Origin: Ornithodoros turicata | Lineage: Eukaryota > Arthropoda > Arachnida > Ixodida > Argasidae | Assembly: GCF_037126465.1 (NCBI RefSeq) | Contig: NC_088202.1 | Location: 83,370,160-83,434,159, forward strand | DNA: 64,000 bases | Direction: 5' to 3' | In this document: one piece after another, positions 1 to 12,002 of the stretch | Position numbering within the stretch: position 1 is the stretch's first letter | Layout of the letters: every line of letters begins with the position of its first letter | Translations under genes and position numbers: made by a program | Notes under the pieces: model-generated | What the model was told of the DNA's origin: nothing | Seen by the model: only the letters and a program-made list of their open reading frames with translations | Databases searched by the model: none

Positions 1-472
1 CACGTGTGGTATATCTGTAAACTGGCACTACGTGTTCATGTTACAGTTGTCTTAAACGGTGAACAGCGTTGAACGGCCCATCAAGTATATGCGACGCGTA
101 TTTAATTTCTCCGAAAGCGTTCCTGTACGTTCGCAACTGTTGTCGCTTCTCAAAAAGGGTTGTGGGGCTTATCGATGGCATTATTGAACTATGTTTACTG
201 TGTTGAAGCGTTAAGGTTTAGTAGGCAGGGCACCGGTAGCACTCTGTCGTGCTTTGTGGCCTGAGTATTTGGGGCCAAAACTTGTTCCTTTCATTTCCTT
301 CCGCAGAAATTCAGGAAATACAAAGGAGCAGAACTGCAATGGGTTATGATGTAATGCTTTGGAGAAGATAACGTACTTTGGTCTTTGGAGCGAAGAAATA
401 AGATCCACTGACTGACCCGATGTAGAGGATAACTTTTTTATTCAACCTTGTTTGCTTCTTTTTCGTTGTGTA
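1..472. other. No recognised feature
   Basis: I see no convincing gene or repeat here. Short open frames lack recognisable motifs. The LINE 3' end begins just to the right. Confidence 0.4.
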
Positions 473-2838
473 ACATCAACAGATAAATTAATGATGATGA
501 AGGGGGAAATTCGCCACATGAGGTGCGGCCCTCTACCTTAAGGCACAATGTGTAGGATGAGATGTGTCCTGATGATGGGGTGATGAACGACGCTGAATAG
601 TGGTCGATAGTTAGTGGGGTGAGTGGGACATCAACAGAACGCTAGACAAAAACACACACACAGGTACGCCGGCACATCATAGGGTAGAGATGAGACCGGT
701 GTCCCGGAGTAAAACTGGAAGTACTCAAGAGCTTAGCGATGGTCGTTCCGGTTAGACCAAGGGCCGAGGATGGTTGCCAATGTGAATGGTGCAGCAGCGA
801 TCGATTGCAGGCGGCACTGCAGAGCTGCTCAAAGGAGGTGTAAAGCTGGCAGTCAAGAACCACATACTTGGTATCCGCTAAAACAGCACAGCGAGAACAG
901 AGCATTGAGTCGGAGCGGCCGATCAGATGCTTGAAATGGAGGGGGGGGGATGCAAAATGGCGAGGCACACGAGAAGGCATGGTGAAGCAAAGGTCATGGT
1001 CCACTTCACGCATCGGAACTATTGATTGAACGTCACGGGACCATTGCGCATGTGCGAAATGCCTCACAATTATCATTGAGGAAGATTCGCTTTTCGCATT
1101 TGGGGAGGGTAATACGCACGCTTGATCGGGAATGTGACGCAGCTGCTGCAACCCCGTCAGCCTCTTCATTGCCGCGGATGCCGCAGTGTGCAGGAACCCA
1201 CCGGAAGCAGATAGAGTGCCCGCTCATCTCAAGACCCAGCTTAGTTCCTCCAGTATTTCCACAACCGCTGGTGCCAGTGATCCACGAATACCTATGTTCG
1301 CCACACACTGAGGAGCTGCCTTGGAGTCACAGTATATCACTCAGCTGCTGACATCGGCGGATTGAATGCGTTTGAGGGAGAACAAAATCGCATGCAACTC
1401 TGCAGACGTGGATGAGGTGCGGTGCGAGAGACTGTATGCGTGCACCATGACACAGTCGGAATTGGAAAGGCAGCAGTGGAGCAGTGTAGGTTCTTCGACC
1501 CATCTATGAATACTTCAGTGTGCGAAGGGTAGCGGCACTGCATCATGTCTAGCGCAAGTTGCTTCAATTCGGGTGCTGCAGCGTGATCCTTCTTTCTCTT
1601 GAGCCCAGGAATGGTAGTAGAGATTGAAGGTATTGAAGAGACCCGCGGAGGGGAGCTGGGGACGACTGATCTGCCAATAAGGACCGGTAGCAATGGCTTT
1701 ACAGCAGCGATGCAGCGATAAATGTTGCTCGGCCTCCGCCTTTTGAGCTTCGAAACCAACGGGTGAGACTGCGGTGTTCCGCGACAAGGCGTAGATAATG
1801 GCGCACAGTTTCTCTGAGACGTAAAACTTCTATGGCAGCTCTCGGGCCTCTGCACCACCATGCGCGTTCCAGCAGCGCGAGGTACACCGAGGCAGATCCT
1901 CAAGCTTCTGGCCAACGTACACCGAAGTCTCTGTTCTGAAGTTCTTGAGATACCCGTGTAAGGCTGGTAGGCTGTAGAGAATGGTTCCCCGAACCAATGC
2001 CCCATGAATTGACAGGAGCGATTCCTGATCAATCTCCAGTGCAGCGCTAGCGAAGTGGAAAATGACATTGGTCCAGCGTTGAGCTTTCGTTTTCAGGTAC
2101 CCGATAAGAGCGCTCCGCGAGAGATTGGCATCCAAGATAATGCCAAGGAATTTATGGCACTTTACTTGGCTAATTGTATTATTGCCTAGCGAAAAGGGAA
2201 AGGCTCTCATGCGTTTCCGCGTTAATGGGAGCACAACTGTCTTCTCAGCCGAGATGCCCATGCCAGCCTTATTGAAGTAATGCTGAACCGCAGCCAACGT
2301 GTTTTAAGATGGCTTTGAATAGCTGGCCTTGATTTACCAGTGGTCCAAACGCACACATCGTCTGCATATACACAGGGCTGAACTTTGCGATGAACGCAAC
2401 ACTTGAGATCCGCCGTAACCAAATTGAAGAGGATGGGACTTAATACACTTCCTTGAGGAACCCCTTGGACCAAAACTGTTTTTTGCGTGTCGCCGTCCCG
2501 AGTGCGGATGAAATTGGTTCTGTTGGACAAGAAGTCAGCCACCCAGACAAAAAGTCTGCGAGATGCTCTAGCCCGCAGGAGGGTGTGCAAAACATAAGTG
2601 TGACTGACCGTATCATTGGCACGTTTGACATCAAGAGAAAGAGCCGCGACAATCATCTTGCAGCTCTTGGAGACTACAACTTCAGTCACAAGGTCCATAA
2701 GGGAGGCAACTGATCTACGGTGCCGACGGAAGGCCGCCCTCTCATCAGGGAAAACGTGATTCCTCTACAGCCACCATTCCAGCTTGTGTAAAACCATCCG
2801 CCCCATCACCTTACCAACACAACTGGTAAGGCTAACCG
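473..2838 (-). mobile_element. Decayed LINE ORF2 (RT + RNase H + Zn tail), copy A
   Basis: Read on the minus strand this is the back half of a non-LTR retrotransposon polyprotein, which copies its RNA into DNA at the insertion site. Reverse transcriptase signatures lie at about 2700-2330: a degenerate LDV..A.DTVSH block, GVPQGSVLSPILFNL and the catalytic YADD. Downstream come an RNase H domain (EVFIDGSKN near 1510 and WVPAHCGIRGNEEADG near 1170) and a Cys/His tail (LCSRCAVLADTKYVVLDC) near 880-930. RT plus RNase H fits the I-like group of LINEs. The frame is broken several times, including a stop just upstream of the conserved RT region near 2750, so it is a pseudogene. It is 5' truncated at about 2838. 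The 3' end lies near 473, next to a short ATGATGATG-like tract. Confidence 0.85.
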
Positions 2839-3586
2839 GTGGGTTCCTTCACACTGCTGCATCCGCGGCAGTCGAGAGTCTGACGGAGCAGCAGCAGATG
2901 CGTATCATTCCCGATCAAGCGTGCGGATTACTCTCCCCAAAGGCGACAGGCGAACCTTCCTCAACGATGTGGTGAGGCCTCTCGCACATGCGCAATGGTC
3001 CCATCACGTTTGATCAAGGGTTCTGATGTGTTAAGTGAACCCTGACTTTGGCTTCACCATGCCTTCTCGTGTGCCTCGCCATTTTGCATCGCTGGTGCAC
3101 AGGCTTCGTCTCGGGGTTGCAGCCCCCATTTCAAGCATCTGATCGGCCGCTCTGACTCTATGCTCTGCTCTCACTGTGCTGTTTTGGCGGATACCAAGCA
3201 TGTGCATCTCGACTGCCCTCTTTACAACTCCCAAAGAGCAGCTCCCTGCAGTGTCGCCTGCAATCGATCGCGGCCGCACCATTCACATTGGCAACCATCC
3301 TCGGCCCTTGGTCTAACCAGATCGACCATCGCCGAGCTCTTGAGTCATTCAATATTTTTTTCCGGGACACCGGTCTCCTCTCTACCCTATGATGTGCCTG
3401 CATACTTGTGAGCTGTGTGTGTGTTTTTGTGTGTTGTCTTTTTGCCTACCGTTCTGTTGACTTCTCACTGACGTCTGACTGACATCAGGTCACATCTCAT
3501 CCTGCCCATTGTGCCTAGGGGTAGCGGGCCGCTCCTCATGTGGCGAATTTCCCCATTCATTGTCATTAATTTATCTGTTGTTGTCG
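2839..3586 (+). mobile_element. Same LINE family, 3'-end copy B
   Basis: This segment is the same 3' region as copy A on the opposite strand. It begins at the homologous GGTGGGTTCC and carries the end of RNase H and the Cys/His tail (LCSHCAVLADTKHVHLDCPLY at about 3160-3230). It finishes in the same 3' sequence near ATTTATCTGTTGTTGTCGTT. Together the copies form an inverted repeat of about 730 bp with a 1.6-kb spacer. The coding sequence is too short and broken to work. Confidence 0.8.
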
Positions 3587-4468
3587 TTGTACTTCTAGCG
3601 GCGTTACATTACCATATGCTCCAAGTTCTTGTGATGTGATAAAGAAAAAAATGGGGATGTGTTCAACCAAGTCGAACTGGCTACCCCAGTACACTCACAC
3701 ACTGAAAGAACAAAGAGATAATGAGATGATGACAAGACAAAGAGATGACGACCAGACAAGAACAGAGATGATAATGGAGTTGTTCTTGTGGCTGAAGCTA
3801 TGACACTTGCCTGTTGGAATCAGCTTGTAAGCTGAGAAGCGCTTGTCAACATCTCACATTGTTGTAACGAGCATACGGCATGGCATGTAGGAGCAATTAC
3901 GGTGACATCTGCTCAACTGCAAGGCGAGAGGCTCTCATTTCAACACTGCACCAATTTTGTGAGGATATGGAAGCGAGGGATTCTCGCAAGGACTACTTGC
4001 AGTTTGACAGCCAGTTTTAGTGGAAACGTTCCTGGAATAGCTGCCAAAATATGTTAGCTATCCAACCGAAGAGTCGAGCTAAGTTCTAAAGAAATGGGAA
4101 TCTTCACCGCAAGCTGCGCAGAAGACAGCTTTACTATCCCCCTTGTAGGCTTCGTCAATATGGTGACCACATTTGGATAATTTTTTACCTCCTCAGGTCT
4201 CATTTACACTTCCGTATATGTGGGTGGCTCTAGCATACACATGCCGTTCTAAGTCACAGATCTCAGTCAGTCCTCCGATTTCGCTGCAACACAGAGGCTT
4301 GCGCGTCGTCCAGTAGGTTTTAGAAGAGATATATCAGGATTTCAACGGTCACCTCGAGACAAATACGGCACAATTTCATTGCAGCTCACACAGGACCGTT
4401 TTATTTACGAAAAAAAAAAAAAAAAACATGCAACATCAATCGAAAAAGAGGCTAACCAGCGAAGTATA
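3587..4468. other. No recognised gene; low-complexity tract
   Basis: Bases 3680-3780 are purine-rich degenerate GAGATGATGAC-like repeats. An A-rich run lies near 4411. No coding motif is visible. Confidence 0.4.
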
Positions 4469-6103
4469 CCGGGTGTCTTTTTTTTTTATACTGATTTTCA
4501 TAAAAAAAAACTATGAGGGCTATAGACATGCTGTTTTCACTTCTATCATCTCTGGGCCGGCGGACGTTCGGCGGACGTTAAATGAGTAGTCTAAGACCGA
4601 GAAAAAAAAAGTTTTTGATCGTGATGGAATGTCCGATCACTAAATAACGTTTTCACGCAAGAAATATGAGCGTAGCAGAAAAATATCGCGCGCAGCAGTC
4701 GATTGATTCTCACGAGTGCAGAGAGCTCTCTCCTACTCTTGTGGAAGACACGTGAGAAACGTCCCGTCACGTGCCCGTCACGATGCGACGTTGTACGTTG
4801 CGTCCACTCCTAGGGCTCGCAAGTGACCTCGGCTGCGATATGACACCGACAATTGTCAAGGTGACGGCGGGCTCCTTTCGCGGGCGTTGTCTCTAGTTCT
4901 GCCGAGAGACGCATGCGCATCAGAAACGGCTGCCTTTCTGTTTTCTTTTCTTTTTTTGTTACAGAACATAGCGTCGGAAACATTGGTCGTCTGATCAGTC
5001 TGCCGCCAGTGAACTTTCTTCGATTCTTTTCGGTTGCACGGCGAAGACAGCAGTGCAACGAAATCGGGAACTCGCGTGTGGATTGAGGTCAGCACTCCTC
5101 CCAAAGGGAGTGGGGACGTGCAGGTGCAGTGCGAGTGGAAGTTGCGATCGTTGAACTAGTTCAATAAGTTGCAAACAGAAAGAACGCACTTTGTTTGTCT
5201 TGTTTTCCTGGAACGAATGCGAGGTGAGCCGCGTTATGTTGCATCGCTTCGCGAACAGCACGGGCCGCCACCCTGCGTATTGCCTCATGTAAGACGCTGG
5301 CACTTTCGTTAGTTGGAGACGTATATAATAAACAAGAACGATGACTATAAGACACACAATCGCGTTACCATTATGAGCGTAATGTTTTATTGTTGGTTTG
5401 CACCTCTGTTTTACGCCTCAAACCAACAGAACATAATGTACCGCTGTCAACACGGAGCATGCCGTGTCCGAAGCAGACGAATTTTCCATAGCGAATGAGA
5501 GCACTTTTAACGTTTGACGTCACAATCAATGGGGAGTGGCTTGTGGCTGGAGCGCGCGAGCCTCCCGCCACGGAAGCGATTTTATAAATCGAATTGCGCT
5601 GTAACAAAACATTGTTCAGCCGAAATATTTTACGAGAATGATTTTTACACAGTGCTTGACAAATTAAAAACGGTTTTCAGTCATTCAAATTTCCTTTCCA
5701 TGCTCCTTTAAAGCTCATCTTCGACGCATGAGGCTCTTTCACCCTCTCACATTGGGGGTGAAGGAAAGACGCGTCTCCGAAGATGCGCAATGAACAAAAT
5801 GAAGAATAAAATGGTGTTCCTTCACGAATTTTTTGCGGACGATCTACCGAACGGATTTTTATTCTGAAAACGGCTACGATATCAGTTCACCGAAAGGAAC
5901 AAATATTCTCACTGGGACAACTTCGTAGCTTTTATAATTAAAAAGTTAATTAACGATTTTTAGGTAATTAGTCATTTGACGGTTGAGCAACATGTGGCCA
6001 AGAACGTCCGCGGCCCAGAGATGATAAAAGTGAAAACAACATCTCTATAGCCCTTATAGTTTTTTTTAATGAAAACTCTGTATCGAAAAAAAAAGACACC
6101 CTG
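4469..6103. mobile_element. Long-inverted-repeat MITE with TA target duplication
   Basis: The ends are inverted repeats of about 115 bp. The left begins CCGGGTGTCTTTTTTTTT and runs to about 4580. The right, read in reverse, begins CAGGGTGTCTTTTTTTTT and runs back to about 5990. Both share inner blocks such as GGGCTATAGA and TCATCTCTGGGCCG. TA flanks both ends (4467-4468 and 6104-6105), as for Tc1/mariner-like elements. No transposase is seen inside, so it is non-autonomous. A fragment ending TCCATGCTCCTTTAAAG at about 5695-5713 inside it matches the termini of the 59688-60647 family. Confidence 0.75.
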
Positions 6104-6144
6104 TATATGGTGATGCATTTTAAATTTCGTTCTGTTGCATTCAT

Positions 6145-7803
6145 ATGCCCCCCAAAATAGGCAAATATCGTCTATTGGAGGCTGGACATACCCAACAACG
6201 AAACATGCAAATATCATCTATTGGAAGCTGGGCGTACACAAACACAAAAAACCCGCAAATATCATGTTTTGGAAGATGGGCATACTCGAGCACAAAGCAT
6301 GCAAATATCCTGTATTCGAAGCCGAACATACCGAAGGATAGAACATGCAAATATCGTGTATTGGAATCTGGACATACCCAATGACAAAACATGCAAGTAT
6401 CATCTATCGGAAGCTGGACATACCCAAGGACTAAACATGCAAGTATCGTCTATTGGAAGCCGGACATACCTGAGGGCAAAACATGCAAATATTATCTACT
6501 GGAAGCTGGACATACCCAAGGACAAAATATGCAAATATCGGCTATTTGGAAGTCAGACATACCCAAGGACTAAACATGCAAATATGTACCATTGGAAGCC
6601 GGACATACCTGAGGGCAAAACATGCAAATATTATCTATTGGAAGCTGGACATACCCAAGGACAAAATATGCAAATATCGGCTATTTGGAAGCCGGATATA
6701 CCCAAGGAAGAAACATGCAAATATTATCTATTGGAAGTTGGACATACCCAAGGACAAAATATGCAAATATCGGCTATTTCCAAGCCGGGCATACCCAAGG
6801 ACTAAACATGCAAATATCGTCTATTGCAGGGGTGTCGACCTCATTCGTGTACGCGGGCCGCATTGAGTCATGAGGGAACTACGCGGGCCGCATACCACGG
6901 CTTTGGGGTTGCCTGTTTCTGATATAGATGACACAACATGGAACTTAAAACGACATAAAACGTATTCCTTAGCGTTGTTCATTTACGAGGTCGGCAATCC
7001 TTTTTATTTGCTGTGTCATTAGGAAACTTGGTACCTCCAGTTATTAGTGAAACTAACTAATTCAGGTTCATCAGAGAAAACTCCTGATCACTTTAATTTG
7101 TTAGTCATCAGGAACGCTATCAACAAGTGCGGAAAACGGCGGGCCGAAATGCTCCGTTTCAAGTATACTGCACTCTAAGAATCTTTGCTCGAATTCACTC
7201 GGGAAATCGCCAAGCCTGCGACTGAACCTGTCCGTTTCTGGTGACATTGAAGGGCACCAATATTACAAGTCGGCCATGTATGGTTTGCTCAGAAATTTGG
7301 TAGGAATGTGTTAATAATATCAATCAAGAAAAAAAATCAGACGCAGGGACAGGTTTAGAGGGTCACTAGCGAAGACGACGAAAGCGACACAGAGACAAAC
7401 AGGGAACGTCGAACTTATAACATCTTATCATATGATCAATAAAGCGTGATTATGAATTAAGGTTGAAAGGTTCAAAGACGCTCACTTTGTGTGACCTTTG
7501 TCTTCGCTGTTGTCATATGCCAACCGGCCCCGCTCGTCTCTTAGCTAAGAGAGTCATCGGCTGTCACCGGTCAGTGATTAGGGTTTTCTATCACTAATTA
7601 ACGTAAGATAAACTGCATCAGTACAGAGCCCAATGATAAGGCCATGAAGCTTGGCCCGGATATTTTTTATTTTATTTTTTGCTGAGCGGCCACGCGAGCC
7701 GCCACTTCGACACCCCTGGTCTATTGGAACTCGGACATACCCAAGTTAAAAATCATGCAAATATCGTCTATTGCAACTTTGGAAGCCGGACATACCCAAG
7801 GAC
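6145..7803. repeat. 46-bp minisatellite, split by a hAT insertion
   Basis: About 15 tandem copies of a 46-47 bp unit run from about 6145 to 6826, with two more degenerate copies at about 7727-7803. The unit contains ATGCAAATATCGTCTATTGG and GACATACCCAAGGAC. It is nearly free of stop codons in all three plus frames. Since 46 is not a multiple of 3, each copy shifts frame, so the long open frames here are by-products and not genes. The block at 6827-7718 is a later transposon insertion. Confidence 0.9.
6827..7718. mobile_element. Non-autonomous hAT element
   Basis: This 892-bp insert sits inside the minisatellite. It begins CAGGGGTGTCGA and ends with the inverted copy TCGACACCCCTG. It is flanked by a perfect 8-bp duplication GTCTATTG (6819-6826 and 7719-7726). 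An 8-bp duplication with CAGGGG-type termini is the hAT hallmark. Next to each end is a G+C-rich block (ACGCGGGCCGC on the left, GCGGCCACGCGAGCCGC on the right). No transposase frame remains. Confidence 0.9.
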
Positions 7804-8629
7804 AAAAAGTCGGAAAAAGCGACCGTGCGCAACGGTGGTGGAGAGCAGTACCAGCCTGTGACCTTGCGCTGACGCCATACCTGTCCGCGTGCGCTGGTTG
7901 GTTAAGAGTATCGTCTGCTAGTCAGCTGTTCAGGGCTCTGAAGAAGCATTGCCCGCAGGGAAACTCCGGCGGGACACTGAAGTCCTCCAAGCCCACGGTC
8001 ACCCTTTCAATGGACCTTTTCCGAGTAAGCATATGCGCATGCTCAGGCACCTGCAGGCGGCTGCCATTTTTTGGGTAGGTAATCGGTGTCAAGGTTGGTT
8101 CAGACGTTCGAGGCCGACACTTGACGACGCGTTGTACTCTTAATCAGTACAATACGCTTTCACTCTTTCCTCATTGTTTTTTTTTCTTTTAAGTCCTCCC
8201 TTGCTACTTCCCCACGCGACGTGCCAGTCCGAAAAGTGCCCCTCGCTCATTTGGGGTTAAAATACGAAGTTTTGCTCGCCGACACCAGGGGCGATACGTA
8301 CATGGAAACGGTTCATTCCTAATCCCCCCCCCCCCCGAGGGAACAGGTTTGGAAACTACAAAAGAAGAAAGCCCTCACGCACAAAAGGAAAAAGACAGGC
8401 GCTGATCTCGACTGACGGCGTAGACGTTATGACGTCATAGGTCGTCCCTCTCCTCCTTGTTACACCCCGGGAGGCGAGTCGAGAGTGAACGAGCGCGACT
8501 GTGTTGGTGTACTTTTTTTTTGGAGGGGAGGGGGAACTGCATGCATCAAAACCTTTTGTGCTGTTCTGCAAATTAACGCATATACATTCATCAGATGTCT
8601 TAAACTGAAAATATTTTGGATGGCCCTCT
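7804..8629. other. No recognised gene
   Basis: The open frames here are short and without motifs. A C-run lies near 8324 and a T-run near 8512. Confidence 0.35.
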
Positions 8630-8720
8630 GTACTCCTTTAATGGACCTCTACCGAGGAAACGTCACCGTGACGTAATCATGACGTTGGTAGACATAGTGA
8701 AACCGAAACAGCGCGGGAGG
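8630..8720 (-). repeat. Fragment of dispersed repeat X
   Basis: The stretch containing GGACCTCTACC, a double CRE-like TGACGT and GGTAGACA matches, in reverse orientation, the segments at 30180-30225 and 35110-35170. All are pieces of one dispersed non-coding family. Confidence 0.55.
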
Positions 8721-11394
8721 AGAACACCGCCGTTTCACATAGCCATATTCCTTCACGAAGGTCACGGTTGGTTGGGTCACGGTTCACGGATGGCTTCTTT
8801 GTATTAGTGGTACACACAAATGAGGTTACGTTTTTACTCGCTTTCGTGTCTTTATTCGCGTTCCCAGTCCACCGCGGAAACAAAAGAAGGCTTCATCCCA
8901 AGAATTGCATCGTCTGAAAATCGACGTCGTAATCCTGTGCGGAATGCGATTTGTTATTACGACTTAGTTCGCGCTTGCTTTGTATAGCGCCAGACACCAC
9001 ACGCACTCAGAGAGAAACTAGTGCCCGTCAGGCTCCAGAAGACGGAAGAGCCCGGTAGCCATCTTTAGAAAGGGCTACTGAAAAGATAGGGCTACCGGAG
9101 AGTGGAGCAGAACAAGGCCATACAACTAACAATATGTAAAGAATTGCAATACAATCTTACAATATGAGAAGCCACATTTATACGTGGCTTTCCTGTGTCT
9201 TATTGATTTTTTGCTATAGTAGTTCCACTCTACCAAGTTGGCGGCGCTGTTGTACCATCTGACGTCACTTTTTGTAAACAGGGATAGGTCTATAAGCTAA
9301 AATGGCTCGCATAAAACAAGCTTTGGCGCACACTGTACGTACAAAAGGCTGCCCGAACAGGTTGAAAGGGCATTCTTACTTGCGTACACAAGACACATCC
9401 CTCGAGGTAAATACAGTTTTCGGCATGAAGATGAAAAAGAAGCATGAACGTATTGGGTCATCAACAGTTACAGAAAGCCAAGTCCCTCGTGGATGTTGAA
9501 CGCTGCTTTTTCTCGAAGGCAGGCCTGTCGACAACACTACAACGCTTGCTTGGGGTAACAAAAGCCCTGGTTTGTACGGAGACGTGACGGTAACAACGTT
9601 TGCTTTCCCATGCAACACCATTATTATATTGCTCGTCGCTTCAGTGTCTGCTTGATGCGGGTTCATCTCACGTTACGTCGGGTAGAGAAGTCCAGGCACG
9701 GCATCTCAGATATCGACATATACCTGAATCCATGATATGTGAGAAACATGTGCATGGAAAGGTAATGAAGATTAGGAAAGGAAGGGAAGGGTCTGTGCGT
9801 AAGGAGTGATGTTATAGGGTTTCGTGGCACGTTTAAGTTGGCATGTAGCGGATGTCACAAAGTGGTCATAAAGTGGTATCTAACATGGCCAAAAACTGCT
9901 GTCATCTTGTAAAGCAGTATGTGAAAAGCATTCCCACAAAATATTTCTGTCCAAAGTTGTTTCACCACGGTGAAATTAATTTGGAAAAGTCGCTGTCGCG
10001 GTGACAGGCCGGAGCGCTCCAACTGCAGACCACACCCACTCTACTGTGACGTTGGTGGTAGAGAGCCCCTCATTCGTTCGTAGGAAAAACCGTCTGCTAC
10101 GAACATTGCGAGCTGTTTCTTGTTGACCTCTATTCTTTTATGATTTATGTCACGTTTTCTAAAAAAAACAAAGCATATATGCAGCCTGAGAAAAGATTAC
10201 GATCACAAGAGTAATTATCCGTGGCTTCTGTGCAATCTCAAAATTCATAGTAGCAGAAAGCAAGCGATGGCGGCGGTATTGTGTCGCCACCTGTTAGCCA
10301 CTGAACCAAGTGCGCGGTGAAAACGGTCGGACAGGCTGCACACTGTCGGGGAGCACGGGGTTTTCGCTGTACAAGCGCAGTTAATTTCGGGCTACACCAC
10401 TCGTTCTTCCCGTGGTGTCTGCGGTCCCAAAAAATCGTGGTTGTGTCGTGGAGAGCTTTCAAACCCTCCATTTCGGATATCACGTAGCCCGAGAACACAT
10501 GGTGTCTCCGAAGCAGTAGCAGACGCTCCGGCCTGCGCGATGTTGCTCTCCTCGATCATGTGATCCCAGGTCCAATGAGGAGCGTCCTTACCACTTGCGT
10601 CACATAGTGACGCGCGTGGTGGCGCTCATCACGTGCCTATCGTGAAGGCGAAGGAAGGTGTTTCGCGCACGGGAGGTTCGGGGAGCTATTGCAGGCGTCC
10701 CAATTTCGCTACGGTTGCACTAATTGTGGGAAAACTGTTTTCGGCCGCCTAACATTCCGTACTGACCAAAAACAGAAACAAAGTTGTGGGCCTCTAGACT
10801 GCTCCTTTAAGAGTGCTAAACAAAGCCTGAGTATACTATCTTAAGAAGCGTTTCACACAACACAGACAGCCCGCGTCTTTGTGGCTATAACCTGTTTATG
10901 TTAGTTTGACATGTGGTATCCAAGTCCAAAAAAGCAATAACGTAGCTCTGAAAAGGTAAGATAGTCGTGTATCATCATTATGGTCCTTCTGGACAGACTA
11001 TGGCGAAGTCAGTTCATGAACCCAGTGGGATTTCAAGTTTTACATTTCGCGTAAGAAATATGTCAATGCCAAGGTCAGTTTTTGGGGAGATACGTTTCCA
11101 AGATCCTGAATTACTTGACAATTAAGTAACATAAACGCAGGAAACCTGCAGGGCGAACTCTATGGTGAGAAAAGCCAGAGTGTGGGCAACAAGTGGAACG
11201 GTGTTTTCCTTCCACAACCAACGTTCAACAAATCTACGCGCTTGACATTTTTTACTAGCGGGTGAAGTACCAAAACTCATGAAACCTTGAAAGTGGCGCA
11301 CGAATTGTCATCGCACAGCGCTGCTCGATTAGTTTTGTACAGACTCGGTTAATATGACCATGTCTGACAGTGCCTTGAAACCGTTGAACCATAT
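8721..11394. other. Long gene-free stretch with small inverted repeats
   Basis: No coding sequence is recognised. Visible items are an imperfect inverted repeat at 9051-9103 (CCGGTAGCCATCTTT against AAGATAGGGCTACCGG), a short hairpin at about 9171-9191 (AAGCCAC...GTGGCTT), and 9220-9275, which is the reverse complement of about 29955-30008. A CTCCTTTAAGAG sequence near 10800 resembles a terminus of the TTTAAAG-type MITEs found elsewhere in the window. Confidence 0.4.
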
Positions 11395-11735
11395 AATCTA
11401 TTTTATTTATATTAACGATATCATTAGTTGTGCGTACCCAGGTGTTCGAATCCGTTTATTTTATTTAAGTCAGAGACCGATCAAATTGCCTTGCTGAACT
11501 CCTTGTCCAATATCTATGATTGGTGTGACCAGTGGGGATGGAGATTAATTCTAGTAAAAGTGCATTTTTACGAATTTCCAACAAAAAGGTAGTCCATCAG
11601 TATTCATATGCCATTAGTGATAAGGTAATTGCACAGGTCGAAGAGTATAAGTACTTGGGTGTGACAATTACTTCTCATCTACGGTGGTCGCGGCATATTT
11701 CCCTTATATATCGAGCGCTATATATCGAGCCCTAC
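11395..11735 (+). mobile_element. LINE reverse transcriptase fragment
   Basis: Translation gives the post-catalytic part of a LINE reverse transcriptase: a degraded FYLYINDI block near 11400, then NSLSNIYDWCDQWGW, then LNSSKSAFLRIS and EEYKYLGVTITSHLRWSRHI at about 11535-11700. The YADD region is missing or corrupted. It differs from the RNase H LINE at 473-3586 and looks like the Jockey/CR1-type family also found at 35757-38060. It is cut off on the right by a TA microsatellite. It is a pseudogene fragment. Confidence 0.75.
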
Positions 11736-11747
11736 GTATATATATAC

Positions 11748-11790
<43 letters not shown>
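11736..11790. repeat. (TA)n microsatellite
   Basis: This is a run of TA with a few ACG interruptions at its left. The adjacent hAT-like element seems to have inserted into it, since the sequence resumes as TATATATACG after 13203. Confidence 0.9.
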
Positions 11791-12002
11791 CAGTGATGAC
11801 CTGTAGTTAACTACATGTAGTTAAACTACTAGTTAAACTACTTGATTGTAGTTACAAAGTAGTTATCAACTACATGCAGAAATGTAGTGGCAACTACTAG
11901 TTAAACTACTATTTTAAGTAGTTAACTACAGTAGTTAGGTTCGTGAAGGCGCCAACTACTTCCGATTGTGCCGCAAGCTTTACGGAACGATTGTGCTTCC
12001 AA

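Noticed and set aside
1022..1351. Plus-strand frames over the LINE at 473-2838
   Set aside because: They are antisense shadows of the minus-strand RNase H region, which carries all the recognisable motifs.
473..3586. Twin-priming inversion of a single LINE insertion
   Set aside because: Twin priming would place different parts of the LINE in each orientation. Here both arms carry the same 3' region.
6221..6805. 194-codon plus-strand open frame
   Set aside because: It lies entirely in the 46-bp minisatellite, where all three frames are open because the unit lacks stops. There is no start context or domain.
6145..6826. Regularly spaced repeats resembling a CRISPR array
   Set aside because: The units are head-to-tail with no unique spacers, and the DNA is eukaryotic.
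9171..9191. Short hairpin as a terminator or histone 3' stem-loop
   Set aside because: The stem (AAGCCAC/GTGGCTT) does not match the histone stem-loop consensus, and no gene lies upstream.
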